From Caulobacter sp. (GTDB lineage Bacteria; Pseudomonadota; Alphaproteobacteria; Caulobacterales; Caulobacteraceae): a stretch of DNA of 38,419 nt. The number at the start of each line of letters is the position of its first letter. Within the stretch, counting starts at the first letter, position 1. The notes under the pieces were generated by a model, which did no database searches, was not told where the DNA came from, and was given only the letters and a program-made list of their open reading frames with translations. The translations under genes were made by a program, and so were the position numbers. Below are positions 8,712-15,732 of this stretch, one piece after another. The stretch is taken from positions 1 through 38,419 of the forward strand of contig JAGIBE010000210.1 in the NCBI GenBank assembly GCA_017744495.1, in the 5' to 3' direction.

Positions 8712-8834
8712 ACTTGCCCCCTACGGATCGCTTCGCGATCGTCTTCCCCATAGGGGGAAGAGGCGCGCCGACGTTTCCGTCCTCCGCCCCCTATGGGGGC
8801 GGACAGGCGACGAAGTCGCCAGGTGGGGGCAAGT
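8712..8834. repeat. 123-bp compound palindromic element (four hairpins inside an inverted repeat)
   Basis: The gap between the macroglobulin gene and pbpC is almost entirely palindromic. An outer perfect inverted repeat, ACTTGCCCCC (8712-8721) and GGGGGCAAGT (8825-8834), encloses four hairpins. These are GATCGC/GCGATC (8726-8740), TCTTCCCC/GGGGAAGA (8742-8761), TCCGCCCCC/GGGGGCGGA (8783-8803) and GGCGAC/GTCGCC (8806-8820). All loops are 3-4 nt. It looks like a dispersed intergenic repeat or small MITE-like unit, and as RNA it would attenuate transcription between the two genes. Whether it recurs elsewhere in the genome cannot be seen here. Confidence 0.75.
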
Positions 8835-8855
8835 GTTCGCCGTAAAGCGCTTCCG

Positions 8856-10907
8856 ATGATCACCATCCCCCGCCTCACCCGCTTCCTGGTCGGCTTCCTC
8901 GCCGTGCAGGTCGTGCTCTTCGCGCTGAGCGCCGTGTTCCCGCCCGACATGGCCCGCGCCAAGCGTTCGTCGCCCGTGGTGCTGGACCATCGCGGCGCTT
9001 GGCTGCGCGCCCTGCCGGTCGAGGACGGGCGCTGGCGGGTGCGGGCCGACCTCCAGCGCACCGACAAGACCTTTCAAAAGCGCCTGATCGCCGTCGAGGA
9101 CGCCCGCTTCCGGCGGCACCTGGGCGTCGATCCTCTGGCCCTGGTCCGGGCGATCGGTTCGGCGGTGGTGCATGGCCACGCGACCTCGGGCGCCTCGACC
9201 CTGACCATGCAGACCGCCCGCTTGCTGGAGCCTAGGCCACGTAACCTTGCTTCCAAGGCGATTGAGATGGTCCGTGCGGTGCAGCTGGAGGCCCGGCTGA
9301 CCAAGGACGAGACCTTGGCCCTCTACCTGACCCTGGCCCCCTACGGCGGCAATCTGGAGGGGGTGCGGGCCGCCAGCCTCGCCTATTTCGGCCACGAGCC
9401 GACCAGCCTGACCGACGGCGAGCAGGCCCTGCTGATCGCCCTGCCGCAGTCGCCCGAGGCCCGCCGCCCCGACCGTCATCCCGAGGCCGCCCGCGCCGCC
9501 CGCCGCGCGGTGCTGGACAAGATGGTCCGCGCCCATGTCCTGACCGAAGCCGCCGCGTCGGAGGCCGACGCCGAGCCCCTGCCCAAGCGTTCGCCGTTCC
9601 CGACCCTGGCTTGGCACGCGGCCGGCGAGCTGGCCCTGGCCGCGCCGGCCGGCCAGCCCAGCGTGGTCTCGACCATCGACGCCGACCTCCAGACCCGGCT
9701 GGAGCCGATGGCCGCCGCCGTCGCCACCTCGCAGGGACCGGACGTCACCGCCGCCATCCTGGTGGTCGAGATCAAGGGCCGGGCGGTGCGGGCCCTGGTC
9801 GGCTCGGCCGGACGCGACCGGCCCGGCGGCTGGATCGACCTGACCCGCGCGGTGCGCTCGCCCGGTTCGGCCCTGAAGCCGTTCATCTACGCCTTCGCCT
9901 TCGACGATGGTGCGCTGGCGCCCGACACCCAGATCGACGACGCCGCCACCCGCTTCGCCGACTACCAGCCCGAGAACTTCGACCACGTCTTCCACGACAA
10001 GGTCACGGCCCGCGAGGCCCTGGCCTACTCCCTGAACGTGCCGGCCGTGGCCACCTTGGAGAAGATCGGCCCCGACGCCTTCGCCGCCCGGCTGGAGAGC
10101 GGCGGGGTGAAGCTGCTGCGGCCTGTCACGGCGCGTCGGGAGGGCTCGGGCCTGGCCCTGGCCCTGGGCGGGGCCGGGATCACCCCGCGCGACATGGCCG
10201 TGCTCTACGCGGCGCTCGGCGACGGCGGCGTGGCCAAGCCCCTGGCCTTCACAGAGGTCGAGGCCAGGCAGCGTGAGCACATGATCGGGACCCGCATCGT
10301 CCGGCCCGAGGCCGCCGCCCAGGTGCTGGACATCCTGCGCGAGGCGCCGGGCCCGCGCGGCCGCGCCCCTTCGGCCCTGACCAAGGGCGGGCCGACCATG
10401 GCCTTCAAGACCGGCACCTCGTACGGCTTCCGCGACGCCGTGGCGGCGGGGGTGGTCGGCGGCTACGCGATCATCGTCTGGACCGGCCGGGCCGACGGCG
10501 GCGCGCGGGGCGGTCTGACGGGACGCGAGGCGGCCCTGCCCCTGCTGTTCGACGTCGCCGACGTGATCGACGCCCCGACCATCGCGCCGAGGCCTATCGC
10601 CCCCAAGGCCGCCCCCGACGCCCTGCAGCGTCTGCAACAGGCGACCGAAGGCCCCCGCCTGATCTTCCCGCCCGACGGCGCCACGGTTCAGGTCGACAGC
10701 GTCGGCCCCGCCTCGCGCGGTCTGGTCATGGCGGCCGGCGGCGAGAACCTGACCTGGTACGTGGCCGGCGCGCCCCTGTCGGCCGACCCGGTCAGCGGCA
10801 AGGTGATCTGGCGCCCGGCCGCGCCGGGCTTCTACCGGCTGAAGGTCGTGGACAGTCAGGGGCGCGCGGCCTCGGCGAGGGTGCGGATCAAGGCTCCGGT
10901 CGGCTGA
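8856..10907 (+). CDS. pbpC: Penicillin-binding protein 1C (bifunctional transglycosylase/transpeptidase)
   Basis: The 683-residue class A PBP polymerises and cross-links peptidoglycan at the inner membrane. Residues about 10-28 are the single membrane anchor. The glycosyltransferase domain follows, with catalytic Glu81 in VEDARFRRHLGVD and the SGASTLTMQTARLLEPRPR motif. The transpeptidase motifs are Ser338-x-x-Lys341 (SALK), SLN (in AYSLNVPAV) and Lys518-Thr-Gly (KTGTSYG). A C-terminal beta domain typical of PBP1C (about residues 590-680) completes it. I choose the ATG at 8856; the longer frame from 8793 would translate through the palindromic repeat. pbpC next to an alpha-2-macroglobulin gene is a conserved arrangement, suggesting joint protection and repair of the wall. 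Confidence 0.95.
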   Translation: MITIPRLTRFLVGFLAVQVVLFALSAVFPPDMARAKRSSPVVLDHRGAWLRALPVEDGRWRVRADLQRTDKTFQKRLIAVEDARFRRHLGVDPLALVRAIGSAVVHGHATSGASTLTMQTARLLEPRPRNLASKAIEMVRAVQLEARLTKDETLALYLTLAPYGGNLEGVRAASLAYFGHEPTSLTDGEQALLIALPQSPEARRPDRHPEAARAARRAVLDKMVRAHVLTEAAASEADAEPLPKRSPFPTLAWHAAGELALAAPAGQPSVVSTIDADLQTRLEPMAAAVATSQGPDVTAAILVVEIKGRAVRALVGSAGRDRPGGWIDLTRAVRSPGSALKPFIYAFAFDDGALAPDTQIDDAATRFADYQPENFDHVFHDKVTAREALAYSLNVPAVATLEKIGPDAFAARLESGGVKLLRPVTARREGSGLALALGGAGITPRDMAVLYAALGDGGVAKPLAFTEVEARQREHMIGTRIVRPEAAAQVLDILREAPGPRGRAPSALTKGGPTMAFKTGTSYGFRDAVAAGVVGGYAIIVWTGRADGGARGGLTGREAALPLLFDVADVIDAPTIAPRPIAPKAAPDALQRLQQATEGPRLIFPPDGATVQVDSVGPASRGLVMAAGGENLTWYVAGAPLSADPVSGKVIWRPAAPGFYRLKVVDSQGRAASARVRIKAPVG

Positions 10908-10909
10908 AG

Positions 10910-10952
10910 TTGCCATTTGGCATCTTTTCTCATATATTCGGCCATATAGGAG
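10910..10952 (+). promoter_or_regulatory. Promoter, operator and RBS of the toxin-antitoxin operon
   Basis: A near-consensus sigma-70-type promoter starts 3 bp after the pbpC stop: TTGCCA (10910-10915), a 17-bp spacer, and TATATT (10933-10938). A palindrome TGCCA-TT-TGGCA (10911-10922) overlaps the -35 box and is a good candidate operator for the antitoxin. AGGAG at 10948-10952 is the ribosome-binding site for a GTG start at 10961. The stretch is strikingly AT-rich for this genome. Confidence 0.7.
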
Positions 10953-10960
10953 TGCAGCCT

Positions 10961-11374
10961 GTGACCCTCGTCACTCTGGTCGATACAGAGCCGAAAGCCT
11001 TTGCCCCCGAGCCGATCTCGGACGCGGAGGCCGTCGCGATGTTCCGCGCCGCGGTCAATCTGCTGAAGCTGTGGGGCGTGACCGACGACGAGGCCGCCGT
11101 GCTGCTGGACCAGCCGGTGCGGACCTATCGCCGCTGGAAGGCCGGCGACATCGGGCGGATCAATCGCGACGGCAAGGCGCGGCTGTCGAACCTGATGGGC
11201 ATCCACAAGGCCCTACGGCTGATCTTTCAGGAGCCCCAGCGCGGCTATGCCTGGATCCAGGCCCCGAACGCCGCGTTCGGGGGGCGGTCGGCATTGCAGG
11301 TGATGCTGGGCGGCGAGCTGACCGACCTGATGCGCGTGCGCCGCTATCTGGACGCCGAGCGCGGGGCCTGGTGA
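10961..11374 (+). CDS. MbcA/ParS/Xre-type antitoxin (DUF2384 family)
   Basis: The 137-residue product has the N-terminal Xre-like helical region (about residues 20-75, ending in RTYRRWKAGD) that binds operator DNA. The C-terminal DUF2384 toxin-binding segment carries the typical W-x-x-x-PN-x-x-FGG pattern (WIQAPNAAFGGRSALQVMLGG) and a final VRRYLDAERGAW. The family neutralises RES-domain toxins by blocking the active-site cleft. The frame opens at a TTG at 10910, but that lies in the -35 box. GTG 10961 has AGGAG 8 nt upstream and lies just downstream of the expected transcription start. The stop overlaps the toxin GTG (GTGA, 4 nt). Confidence 0.88.
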   Translation: MTLVTLVDTEPKAFAPEPISDAEAVAMFRAAVNLLKLWGVTDDEAAVLLDQPVRTYRRWKAGDIGRINRDGKARLSNLMGIHKALRLIFQEPQRGYAWIQAPNAAFGGRSALQVMLGGELTDLMRVRRYLDAERGAW

Positions 11375-12111
11375 TTGACCCGGCCTCAGTTCCGCGCGCG
11401 CCGATCAGCTGGCGCGGCGCGGTCCGGATCATCCGCAGCGCCTGGCCGCCGATCGACCTGTTCGAGGACATCGCCGACCCGGCCGACTGGCCGCTGCTGA
11501 TCGCCGCCGAGCAGAAGACCAATCCGCGCCTGATGGAGACCATCGGCGCGCTGGATCTCGTACCCCAGGACCGCTGGGTGGCGGGGGCGGGCGCCAGCTA
11601 CCTGATGGCGCCGTTCACCCACGTTAGCCCCGATCGTCCCAGCCGGTTCAGCGCTGGGGCCTACGGGGTGCTCTATGTCGCCGATCGGTTCGAGGTCGCC
11701 CTGTCGGAGACGATCCACCACCACGGACTGTTCATGGCCGCCACCGCCCAGGCGCCGGGCTGGACCTCGCAGTTCCGCGAGCTAGTTCTGGACGTGCGGG
11801 GCGCGCTGCACGACCTGCGCGGCGGCGACGCGGGCTTTGCGCCGGCGCTCGGTCCCGATGACTACGGTCCCGGCCAGGCCCTAGGGGCTAGACTGCGCGC
11901 GGCCGGGTCGGAAGGCGTGGTCTATCCCAGCCAGCGCCACCCCGGCGGCCAGTGCGTGGGGCTGTTCTATCCCGACCTGGCCTCGAACCTCGTCCAGGGC
12001 CGGCATCTGGACTATCACTGGGACGGCGACCGCGTGGACCTGATCCGCGAGCCGGCCACGGGCAAGGTGTTCCGGGTGGCGACGCCGACGATCGGCGACG
12101 AGGCGACCTGA
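11371..12111 (+). CDS. RES-domain toxin (MbcT/ParT-like)
   Basis: This 246-residue protein is a RES-domain toxin; characterised members consume NAD+ (phosphorolysis or hydrolysis) or ADP-ribosylate metabolic enzymes. Candidate active-site residues are Arg92 in SRFSAGAYGVLYVAD, Glu113 in ALSETIHHH, and Ser187 in VVYPSQRHPGGQCVGLFYPD. GTG 11371 overlaps the antitoxin stop by 4 nt, so translation is coupled. The N-terminal 80 residues before the core match the longer class of RES toxins with a WPPIDLFEDIADPADW-type lead. Its TGA overlaps the ATG of an AraC regulator (TGATG), which is unusual for this family. Confidence 0.88.
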   Translation: MIDPASVPRAPISWRGAVRIIRSAWPPIDLFEDIADPADWPLLIAAEQKTNPRLMETIGALDLVPQDRWVAGAGASYLMAPFTHVSPDRPSRFSAGAYGVLYVADRFEVALSETIHHHGLFMAATAQAPGWTSQFRELVLDVRGALHDLRGGDAGFAPALGPDDYGPGQALGARLRAAGSEGVVYPSQRHPGGQCVGLFYPDLASNLVQGRHLDYHWDGDRVDLIREPATGKVFRVATPTIGDEAT

Positions 12112-13061
12112 TGTCCGAAATCGATTGGCTGAGCCATCTCCTGAGAATGATCGCTGTCACGGGCCAGCTGGAGGTCCGCTGCGCCTACGGCGCGCCGTGG
12201 CGCGTGGCCTGGCCCCGGTCCGCGACGCACGAGATCCCCTACCACGTCGTGCTCCGGGGGCGCGCCATCCTCGAGGACCCGGAAACGAAGACGACCAGGG
12301 AGTTGGTGGGCGGAGACATCGTGCTGTTGCCGCACGGATCGGCGCACGTGCTTCACGACGGCAGCGGGATCGCGCCCGGGCCGACCCATAACCGCATGGG
12401 CTCGGCCGGATGGCTGCTCAGCGCGAATGACGGTCCGGGCGAGCGCCTGGACATGTTGTGCGGCCGTTTTTCCATCGGGCCGCCCCATGATCGGCTGATG
12501 CGCGGCTACCTGCCCACGAACCTGGTGGTCCGGGCCATGGACGGCGACGAGGGCGCGGGGTCCGCCTCGAACCAGCTGGCGAGCCTCGTGGGGCTGATGC
12601 GGATGGAGTCCGCCAACGACAAGTTGGGCGGCGCGGCCATGCTCAACGCGCTCTCCTCGGCGCTCTTCACCGTGGTGCTGCGCGCCGCGAGCGAAGTCGA
12701 CCAGGCGCCCGAAGGCTTGCTGGCCTTGGCCGGCCATCCCCGGTTGGCCCCGGCCATCTCGGCCATGTTCGCCGATCCGGCGCGGATCTGGACCCTGGCC
12801 GATCTGGCCGGTCTGTGCGGCATGTCCCGGGCCACCTTCATGCGGCGCTTCCAGGACACGCTGGGCCGGTCGGCCGCCGACCTCCTGACCGATATTCGGA
12901 TGAGCCTGGCCGCCAACGCACTGAGGAAGCCGGAGGCCGGCACGGAGGTCGTGGCCGAGACGGTCGGGTATCAGTCCGTCTCGGCGTTCCGCCGCGTGTT
13001 CACCGAGCGGATGGGAATGACGCCGGGGCAGTGGCGCCGCCTGGCGCGCGAAGCTGGATAG
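12111..13061 (+). CDS. AraC-family regulator with N-terminal cupin domain
   Basis: The 316-residue protein has an N-terminal cupin-type effector domain (about residues 1-180). Its motifs are IPYHVVLRGRAIL and GGDIVLLPHGSAHVLHDG, matching the Cupin_6 group of AraC regulators. A C-terminal double HTH (about 215-316) contains WTLADLAGLCGMSRATFMRRF, then VAETVGYQSVSAFRRVFTERMGMTPGQWRR, the classic second HTH. The ATG at 12111 shares its A with the toxin stop. Regulators of this group often control nearby oxidoreductases responding to electrophiles or quinones. The nitroreductase and AhpD-like genes downstream, separated by an inverted repeat, are the likely targets (inference). Confidence 0.9.
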   Translation: MSEIDWLSHLLRMIAVTGQLEVRCAYGAPWRVAWPRSATHEIPYHVVLRGRAILEDPETKTTRELVGGDIVLLPHGSAHVLHDGSGIAPGPTHNRMGSAGWLLSANDGPGERLDMLCGRFSIGPPHDRLMRGYLPTNLVVRAMDGDEGAGSASNQLASLVGLMRMESANDKLGGAAMLNALSSALFTVVLRAASEVDQAPEGLLALAGHPRLAPAISAMFADPARIWTLADLAGLCGMSRATFMRRFQDTLGRSAADLLTDIRMSLAANALRKPEAGTEVVAETVGYQSVSAFRRVFTERMGMTPGQWRRLAREAG

Positions 13062-13089
13062 GAGCCACCAGCCGCGCCAATCGCAAGGT

Positions 13090-13135
13090 GATCCTTTCGA
13101 GCATTTATTAGCGACAATCGCGTCTCGAAATCATC
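13090..13135. promoter_or_regulatory. Inverted repeat upstream of the nitroreductase, candidate AraC site
   Basis: GATccTTTCGAG (13090-13101) and CTCGAAAtcATC (13124-13135) form a 10-of-12 inverted repeat with a 22-bp spacer of lower GC content. The arms are centred two helical turns apart on one face. It lies between the AraC gene and the nitroreductase, so it may be the regulator's binding site, although many AraC proteins prefer direct repeats. Confidence 0.45.
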
Positions 13136-13183
13136 AGAGCGCGCGCCCAAAAGTGGGCTCGCAACCACCTGATGAGGGACGTC

Positions 13184-13801
13184 ATGACCAACCCCGTTAT
13201 TGAAACCATCCTGAGCCGCAGCGCGGCCAAGTATTACGACCCGTCCGCCCGCCTGAGCGACGACCAGATCCGCGAACTGGTGCGGATCGGCGCCAGCGCG
13301 CCGACGTCCTTCCACCTGCAGAACTGGCGGTTCATCGCCGTCCGCACGCCGGAAGCCAAGGCTCGCCTGCGCCCGATCGCCTGGGATCAGCCCGCGATCA
13401 CCGACGCGGCCGTCACCTTCGTCATGGTGGGCCAATTGGCCGACGCCAGCACGATCCCGGCCCGTCTGGCGCCGGTGGTGGAGGCGGGCATCATGCCGGC
13501 GCACCTAGTGCCCGAGTGGGAAACGCCGGCGCGCGGTCTGTATGACGGCCAGCCGCAGCGCCAGCGGGACGAGGCGGTGCGCTCGGCCACCTTTGGAACC
13601 GCGGCGATCATCTATGCCGCCCGCTCCCTGGGCCTGGGATCGACTCCGATGATCGGCTTCGACGCCGACGCGGTGCACCGCGAGTTCGGCCTGGCCGAGG
13701 ACGAGGTCCCGGTGATGCTGCTGTCGGTCGGCCCCGAACGTCCCGGCAACTGGCCGCAGAAGCCGCGCCTGCCGATCGCCGACGTCCTGCACTTCGCCTG
13801 A
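13184..13801 (+). CDS. Nitroreductase-family FMN oxidoreductase
   Basis: This 205-residue protein belongs to the FMN-dependent nitroreductase family, which reduces nitroaromatics, quinones or similar electrophiles with NAD(P)H. Its start, ETILSRSAAKYYDPSARLSDDQI, is the family's FMN-phosphate-binding 'RRSxR.f' region with a substitution. SAPTSFHLQNWRFIAV corresponds to the 'APSs.N.QpW' motif. The C-terminal GTAAIIYAARSLGLGSTPMIGFD matches the 'lmLaA.alGlgs..igg.d' helix. The frame has an earlier ATG at 13172, but 13184 has GAGGG at 13174-13178 and is preferred. The next gene, an AhpD-like peroxidase, follows at 36 bp, suggesting a two-gene detoxification operon. Confidence 0.88.
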   Translation: MTNPVIETILSRSAAKYYDPSARLSDDQIRELVRIGASAPTSFHLQNWRFIAVRTPEAKARLRPIAWDQPAITDAAVTFVMVGQLADASTIPARLAPVVEAGIMPAHLVPEWETPARGLYDGQPQRQRDEAVRSATFGTAAIIYAARSLGLGSTPMIGFDADAVHREFGLAEDEVPVMLLSVGPERPGNWPQKPRLPIADVLHFA

Positions 13802-13837
13802 CCACCCCAACGCTCAATCCCCCAAAGGAGACGATCC

Positions 13838-14383
13838 ATGTCGAGAACCATCGCCGTGACGCCGGAAACCGTGCCGGCCGCTTCGCAGCCGACGCTCGGA
13901 GCCTTCACCAAGAACATCGGGTTCACCCCCAACATGATGACGGCCTTCGCGCAGAGCCCGATCGCCTTCAACGCGTGGGCGACGCTGCTCGGCGGCCTCA
14001 GCAAGGCGCTGGACGTGAAGACCCGCGACAGCATCGGCCTGGCGGTTTCCGAGGTGAACGGCTGCGACTACTGCCTGACCGTTCACAGCTTCACGGCCGA
14101 GCACATGGCCAAGCTGCCCGCCGACGAAATCATCCTGGCGCGGAAGGGCCACGCCAGCGACCCCAAGCGCGACGCAGCCGTCCAGTTCGCGCGCAAGGTC
14201 ATCGTGACCCGAGGAAAGGTCAGCGACGCCGATCTAAAGGCCGTTCGCGATCTCGGCTATACGGACGCGAACATCATGGAGATCGTCGCGCTGGTGGCCA
14301 TGTACTCGCTGACGAACTTCTTCAACAACGTGTTCGATCCCGAGCAGGACTTCCCGGCCGTCACCCCGGCCGGCGCGATCTGA
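13838..14383 (+). CDS. AhpD-like / carboxymuconolactone decarboxylase-family peroxidase
   Basis: The 181-residue all-helical protein carries the AhpD redox signature Cys76-x-x-Cys79-x3-His83 (CDYCLTVH) preceded by a conserved Glu (SEVNGC). AhpD-type proteins are thiol hydroperoxidases or reductants; the longer, 'peroxidase-related' members such as this one are less well characterised. A strong RBS (AAAGGAGA) precedes the ATG at 13838. Its position behind a nitroreductase and an AraC regulator supports a role in redox or electrophile stress. A long hairpin terminator follows the stop. Confidence 0.88.
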   Translation: MSRTIAVTPETVPAASQPTLGAFTKNIGFTPNMMTAFAQSPIAFNAWATLLGGLSKALDVKTRDSIGLAVSEVNGCDYCLTVHSFTAEHMAKLPADEIILARKGHASDPKRDAAVQFARKVIVTRGKVSDADLKAVRDLGYTDANIMEIVALVAMYSLTNFFNNVFDPEQDFPAVTPAGAI

Positions 14384-14393
14384 GCGTGACGCG

Positions 14394-14438
14394 AAGGCCC
14401 AGATGCGCCCAGGAAGTCTGGGCATGCATCTGGGCCTT
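14394..14438 (+). terminator. Strong hairpin terminator between convergent genes
   Basis: AAGGCCCAGATGC (14394-14406) pairs with GCATCTGGGCCTT (14426-14438). The stem continues with GCCCAG/CTGGGC (14407-14412 and 14418-14423), with a 2-nt AT bulge and a 5-nt loop. It ends in TTTG on the plus strand and separates the AhpD-like gene from can on the other strand, so it may serve both. Confidence 0.8.
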
Positions 14439-14461
14439 TGTCTGTTTGGCGGTCCGCGGCC

Positions 14462-15088
14462 TCAGCAAGGCCCGGCGAGCGCCTTCTGATAGTCCTCGAG
14501 GCTCGAAATCCCGACCTCCAGGTCCGTCACCAGGCCGTTGGACAGCGAATAGACCCAGCCGTGCACCGACAGGCTTTGGCCGCGCGCCCAGGCGTCCTGG
14601 ACGAAGACGTCGGCGGCGACGTTGCGCACTTGGCGGGCCACGTTCAGCTCGCACAGGCGATTGAGCATCGCCTTCTCGTCGCCGATCGCCTCGAGCTCGT
14701 GCTTGTGCTCGGCATGGACCTCACGGATCGGGTGCAGCCAGTGATCGACCAGCCCACGCCGCTTGCCGTCGATGGCCGCCGCCACGCCGCCGCAGCCGTA
14801 GTGGCCGACGACCATGACATGCTTGACCTTCAGCACGTCGACCGCGAACTGGAGCACGCTGAGGTAGTTGGCGTCCTGCGGCGGGGCCAGGTTGGCGACG
14901 TTGCGGTGGACGAACAGCTCGCCCGGGTCCAGGCCGACGATCTCGTTGGCCGGCACGCGGCTGTCGCTGCAGCCGATCCACAGATATTCGGGGCTCTGCT
15001 GGCCTTCCAGGCGCTTGAAGAACTGGGGGTCGGCCTCGGTCTTGCGAATCGACCAGGCCAGATTGTTGCTCTTCAGGTCTTCAAGCAT
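14462..15088 (-). CDS. can: Cytoplasmic beta-carbonic anhydrase
   Basis: This 208-residue enzyme hydrates CO2 to bicarbonate in the cytoplasm. Zinc ligands Cys40 and Asp42/Arg44 lie in IGCSDSRVPANEI, with His96 and Cys99 in VVGHYGCGGV. GELFVHRNVAN and GWVYSLSNGLVTDLEV are typical of the E. coli Can type. No signal peptide is present, in contrast to the exported homologue at 2744. The ATG (15086-15088) overlaps the end of maiA by 8 nt, so it is translated as the third gene of an FAH-maiA-can operon. The functional link to aromatic catabolism may be CO2 handling or simply operon convenience. Confidence 0.95.
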   Translation of the reverse strand: MLEDLKSNNLAWSIRKTEADPQFFKRLEGQQSPEYLWIGCSDSRVPANEIVGLDPGELFVHRNVANLAPPQDANYLSVLQFAVDVLKVKHVMVVGHYGCGGVAAAIDGKRRGLVDHWLHPIREVHAEHKHELEAIGDEKAMLNRLCELNVARQVRNVAADVFVQDAWARGQSLSVHGWVYSLSNGLVTDLEVGISSLEDYQKALAGPC

Positions 15089-15722
15089 GGATGGCGTCCG
15101 GTTGTTGGTTGGGATGGGCCGCGGCGAAGGCCGGGTGCGCCAGGGCGCGGGCGGCTGCCGCGCGCAGGGCGGGGAACGGCGACAGGTCGGTCTTGAAACG
15201 CTCGGCGTTATAGACCTGTGGGACCAGGCAGCAATCCACCAGGCCGGGCGTGTCGCCGAAGGCGTAGTCGCCGCCGTGGGCGATGACCATCGCTTCCAAG
15301 GCCTCGAAGCCGTCGGTGATCCAGCGCTGAATCCAGGCCTCGCGGCCGGGCTCGTCGACGCCCAGGCCGGTCAGCGCCCTCAGGATGCGCAGGTTGTTCA
15401 CCGGGTGGATGTCGCAGGCGATGATCTGGGCCATGGCCCGCGCGTGGGCGCGCGGGAGCGGATCGGCCGGCAGCAGGGCGGGCTCGGGGTAGGCCTCGTC
15501 CACCCATTCCAGGATCGCCAGGCTCTGGGTCAGCACCCGGCCGTCGACCTCCAGGGCCGGCACCAGTTTCTGCGGATTCAGGGCGGCGAAGGTCGGCGCC
15601 TGGTGTTGGTTGTCGATAAGGCTCACCGGCGCGGTCTCGTAGGCCAGGCCCTTCAGGTTCAGGCCGATCCGCACCCGATAGGCGGCGCTGGAGCGCCAGG
15701 CGCCGTGCAGGACGAGCGTCAT
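15081..15722 (-). CDS. maiA: Maleylacetoacetate/maleylpyruvate isomerase (zeta-class GST)
   Basis: The 213-residue zeta-class glutathione transferase isomerises maleylacetoacetate (tyrosine/homogentisate route) or maleylpyruvate (gentisate route) to the fumaryl form using glutathione. The signature RSSAAYRVRIGLNLKGL near residue 12 carries the catalytic Ser region. NPQKLVPALEVDGRVLTQSLAILEW is the glutathione-binding part, and the helical C-terminal domain follows. The frame extends 26 codons upstream, but MTLVLHGAWRS at 15722 is the family start and lies 10 nt after the stop of the FAH-family gene. The pairing with an FAH hydrolase supports the ring-cleavage pathway. Confidence 0.9.
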   Translation of the reverse strand: MTLVLHGAWRSSAAYRVRIGLNLKGLAYETAPVSLIDNQHQAPTFAALNPQKLVPALEVDGRVLTQSLAILEWVDEAYPEPALLPADPLPRAHARAMAQIIACDIHPVNNLRILRALTGLGVDEPGREAWIQRWITDGFEALEAMVIAHGGDYAFGDTPGLVDCCLVPQVYNAERFKTDLSPFPALRAAAARALAHPAFAAAHPNQQPDAIHA

Positions 15723-15732
15723 CGCCGCGCTC

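Noticed and set aside
8793-8855. Longer pbpC start at 8793
   Set aside because: Those 21 codons lie within the palindromic element and the signal-anchor pattern begins properly at Met 8856.
8721-10916. A 731-codon open frame antisense to pbpC
   Set aside because: Shadow frame; the PBP motifs on the plus strand are intact and explain the codon bias.
10910-10960. Longer antitoxin start at TTG 10910
   Set aside because: It falls in the -35 box of the operon promoter; GTG 10961 has a correctly spaced AGGAG.
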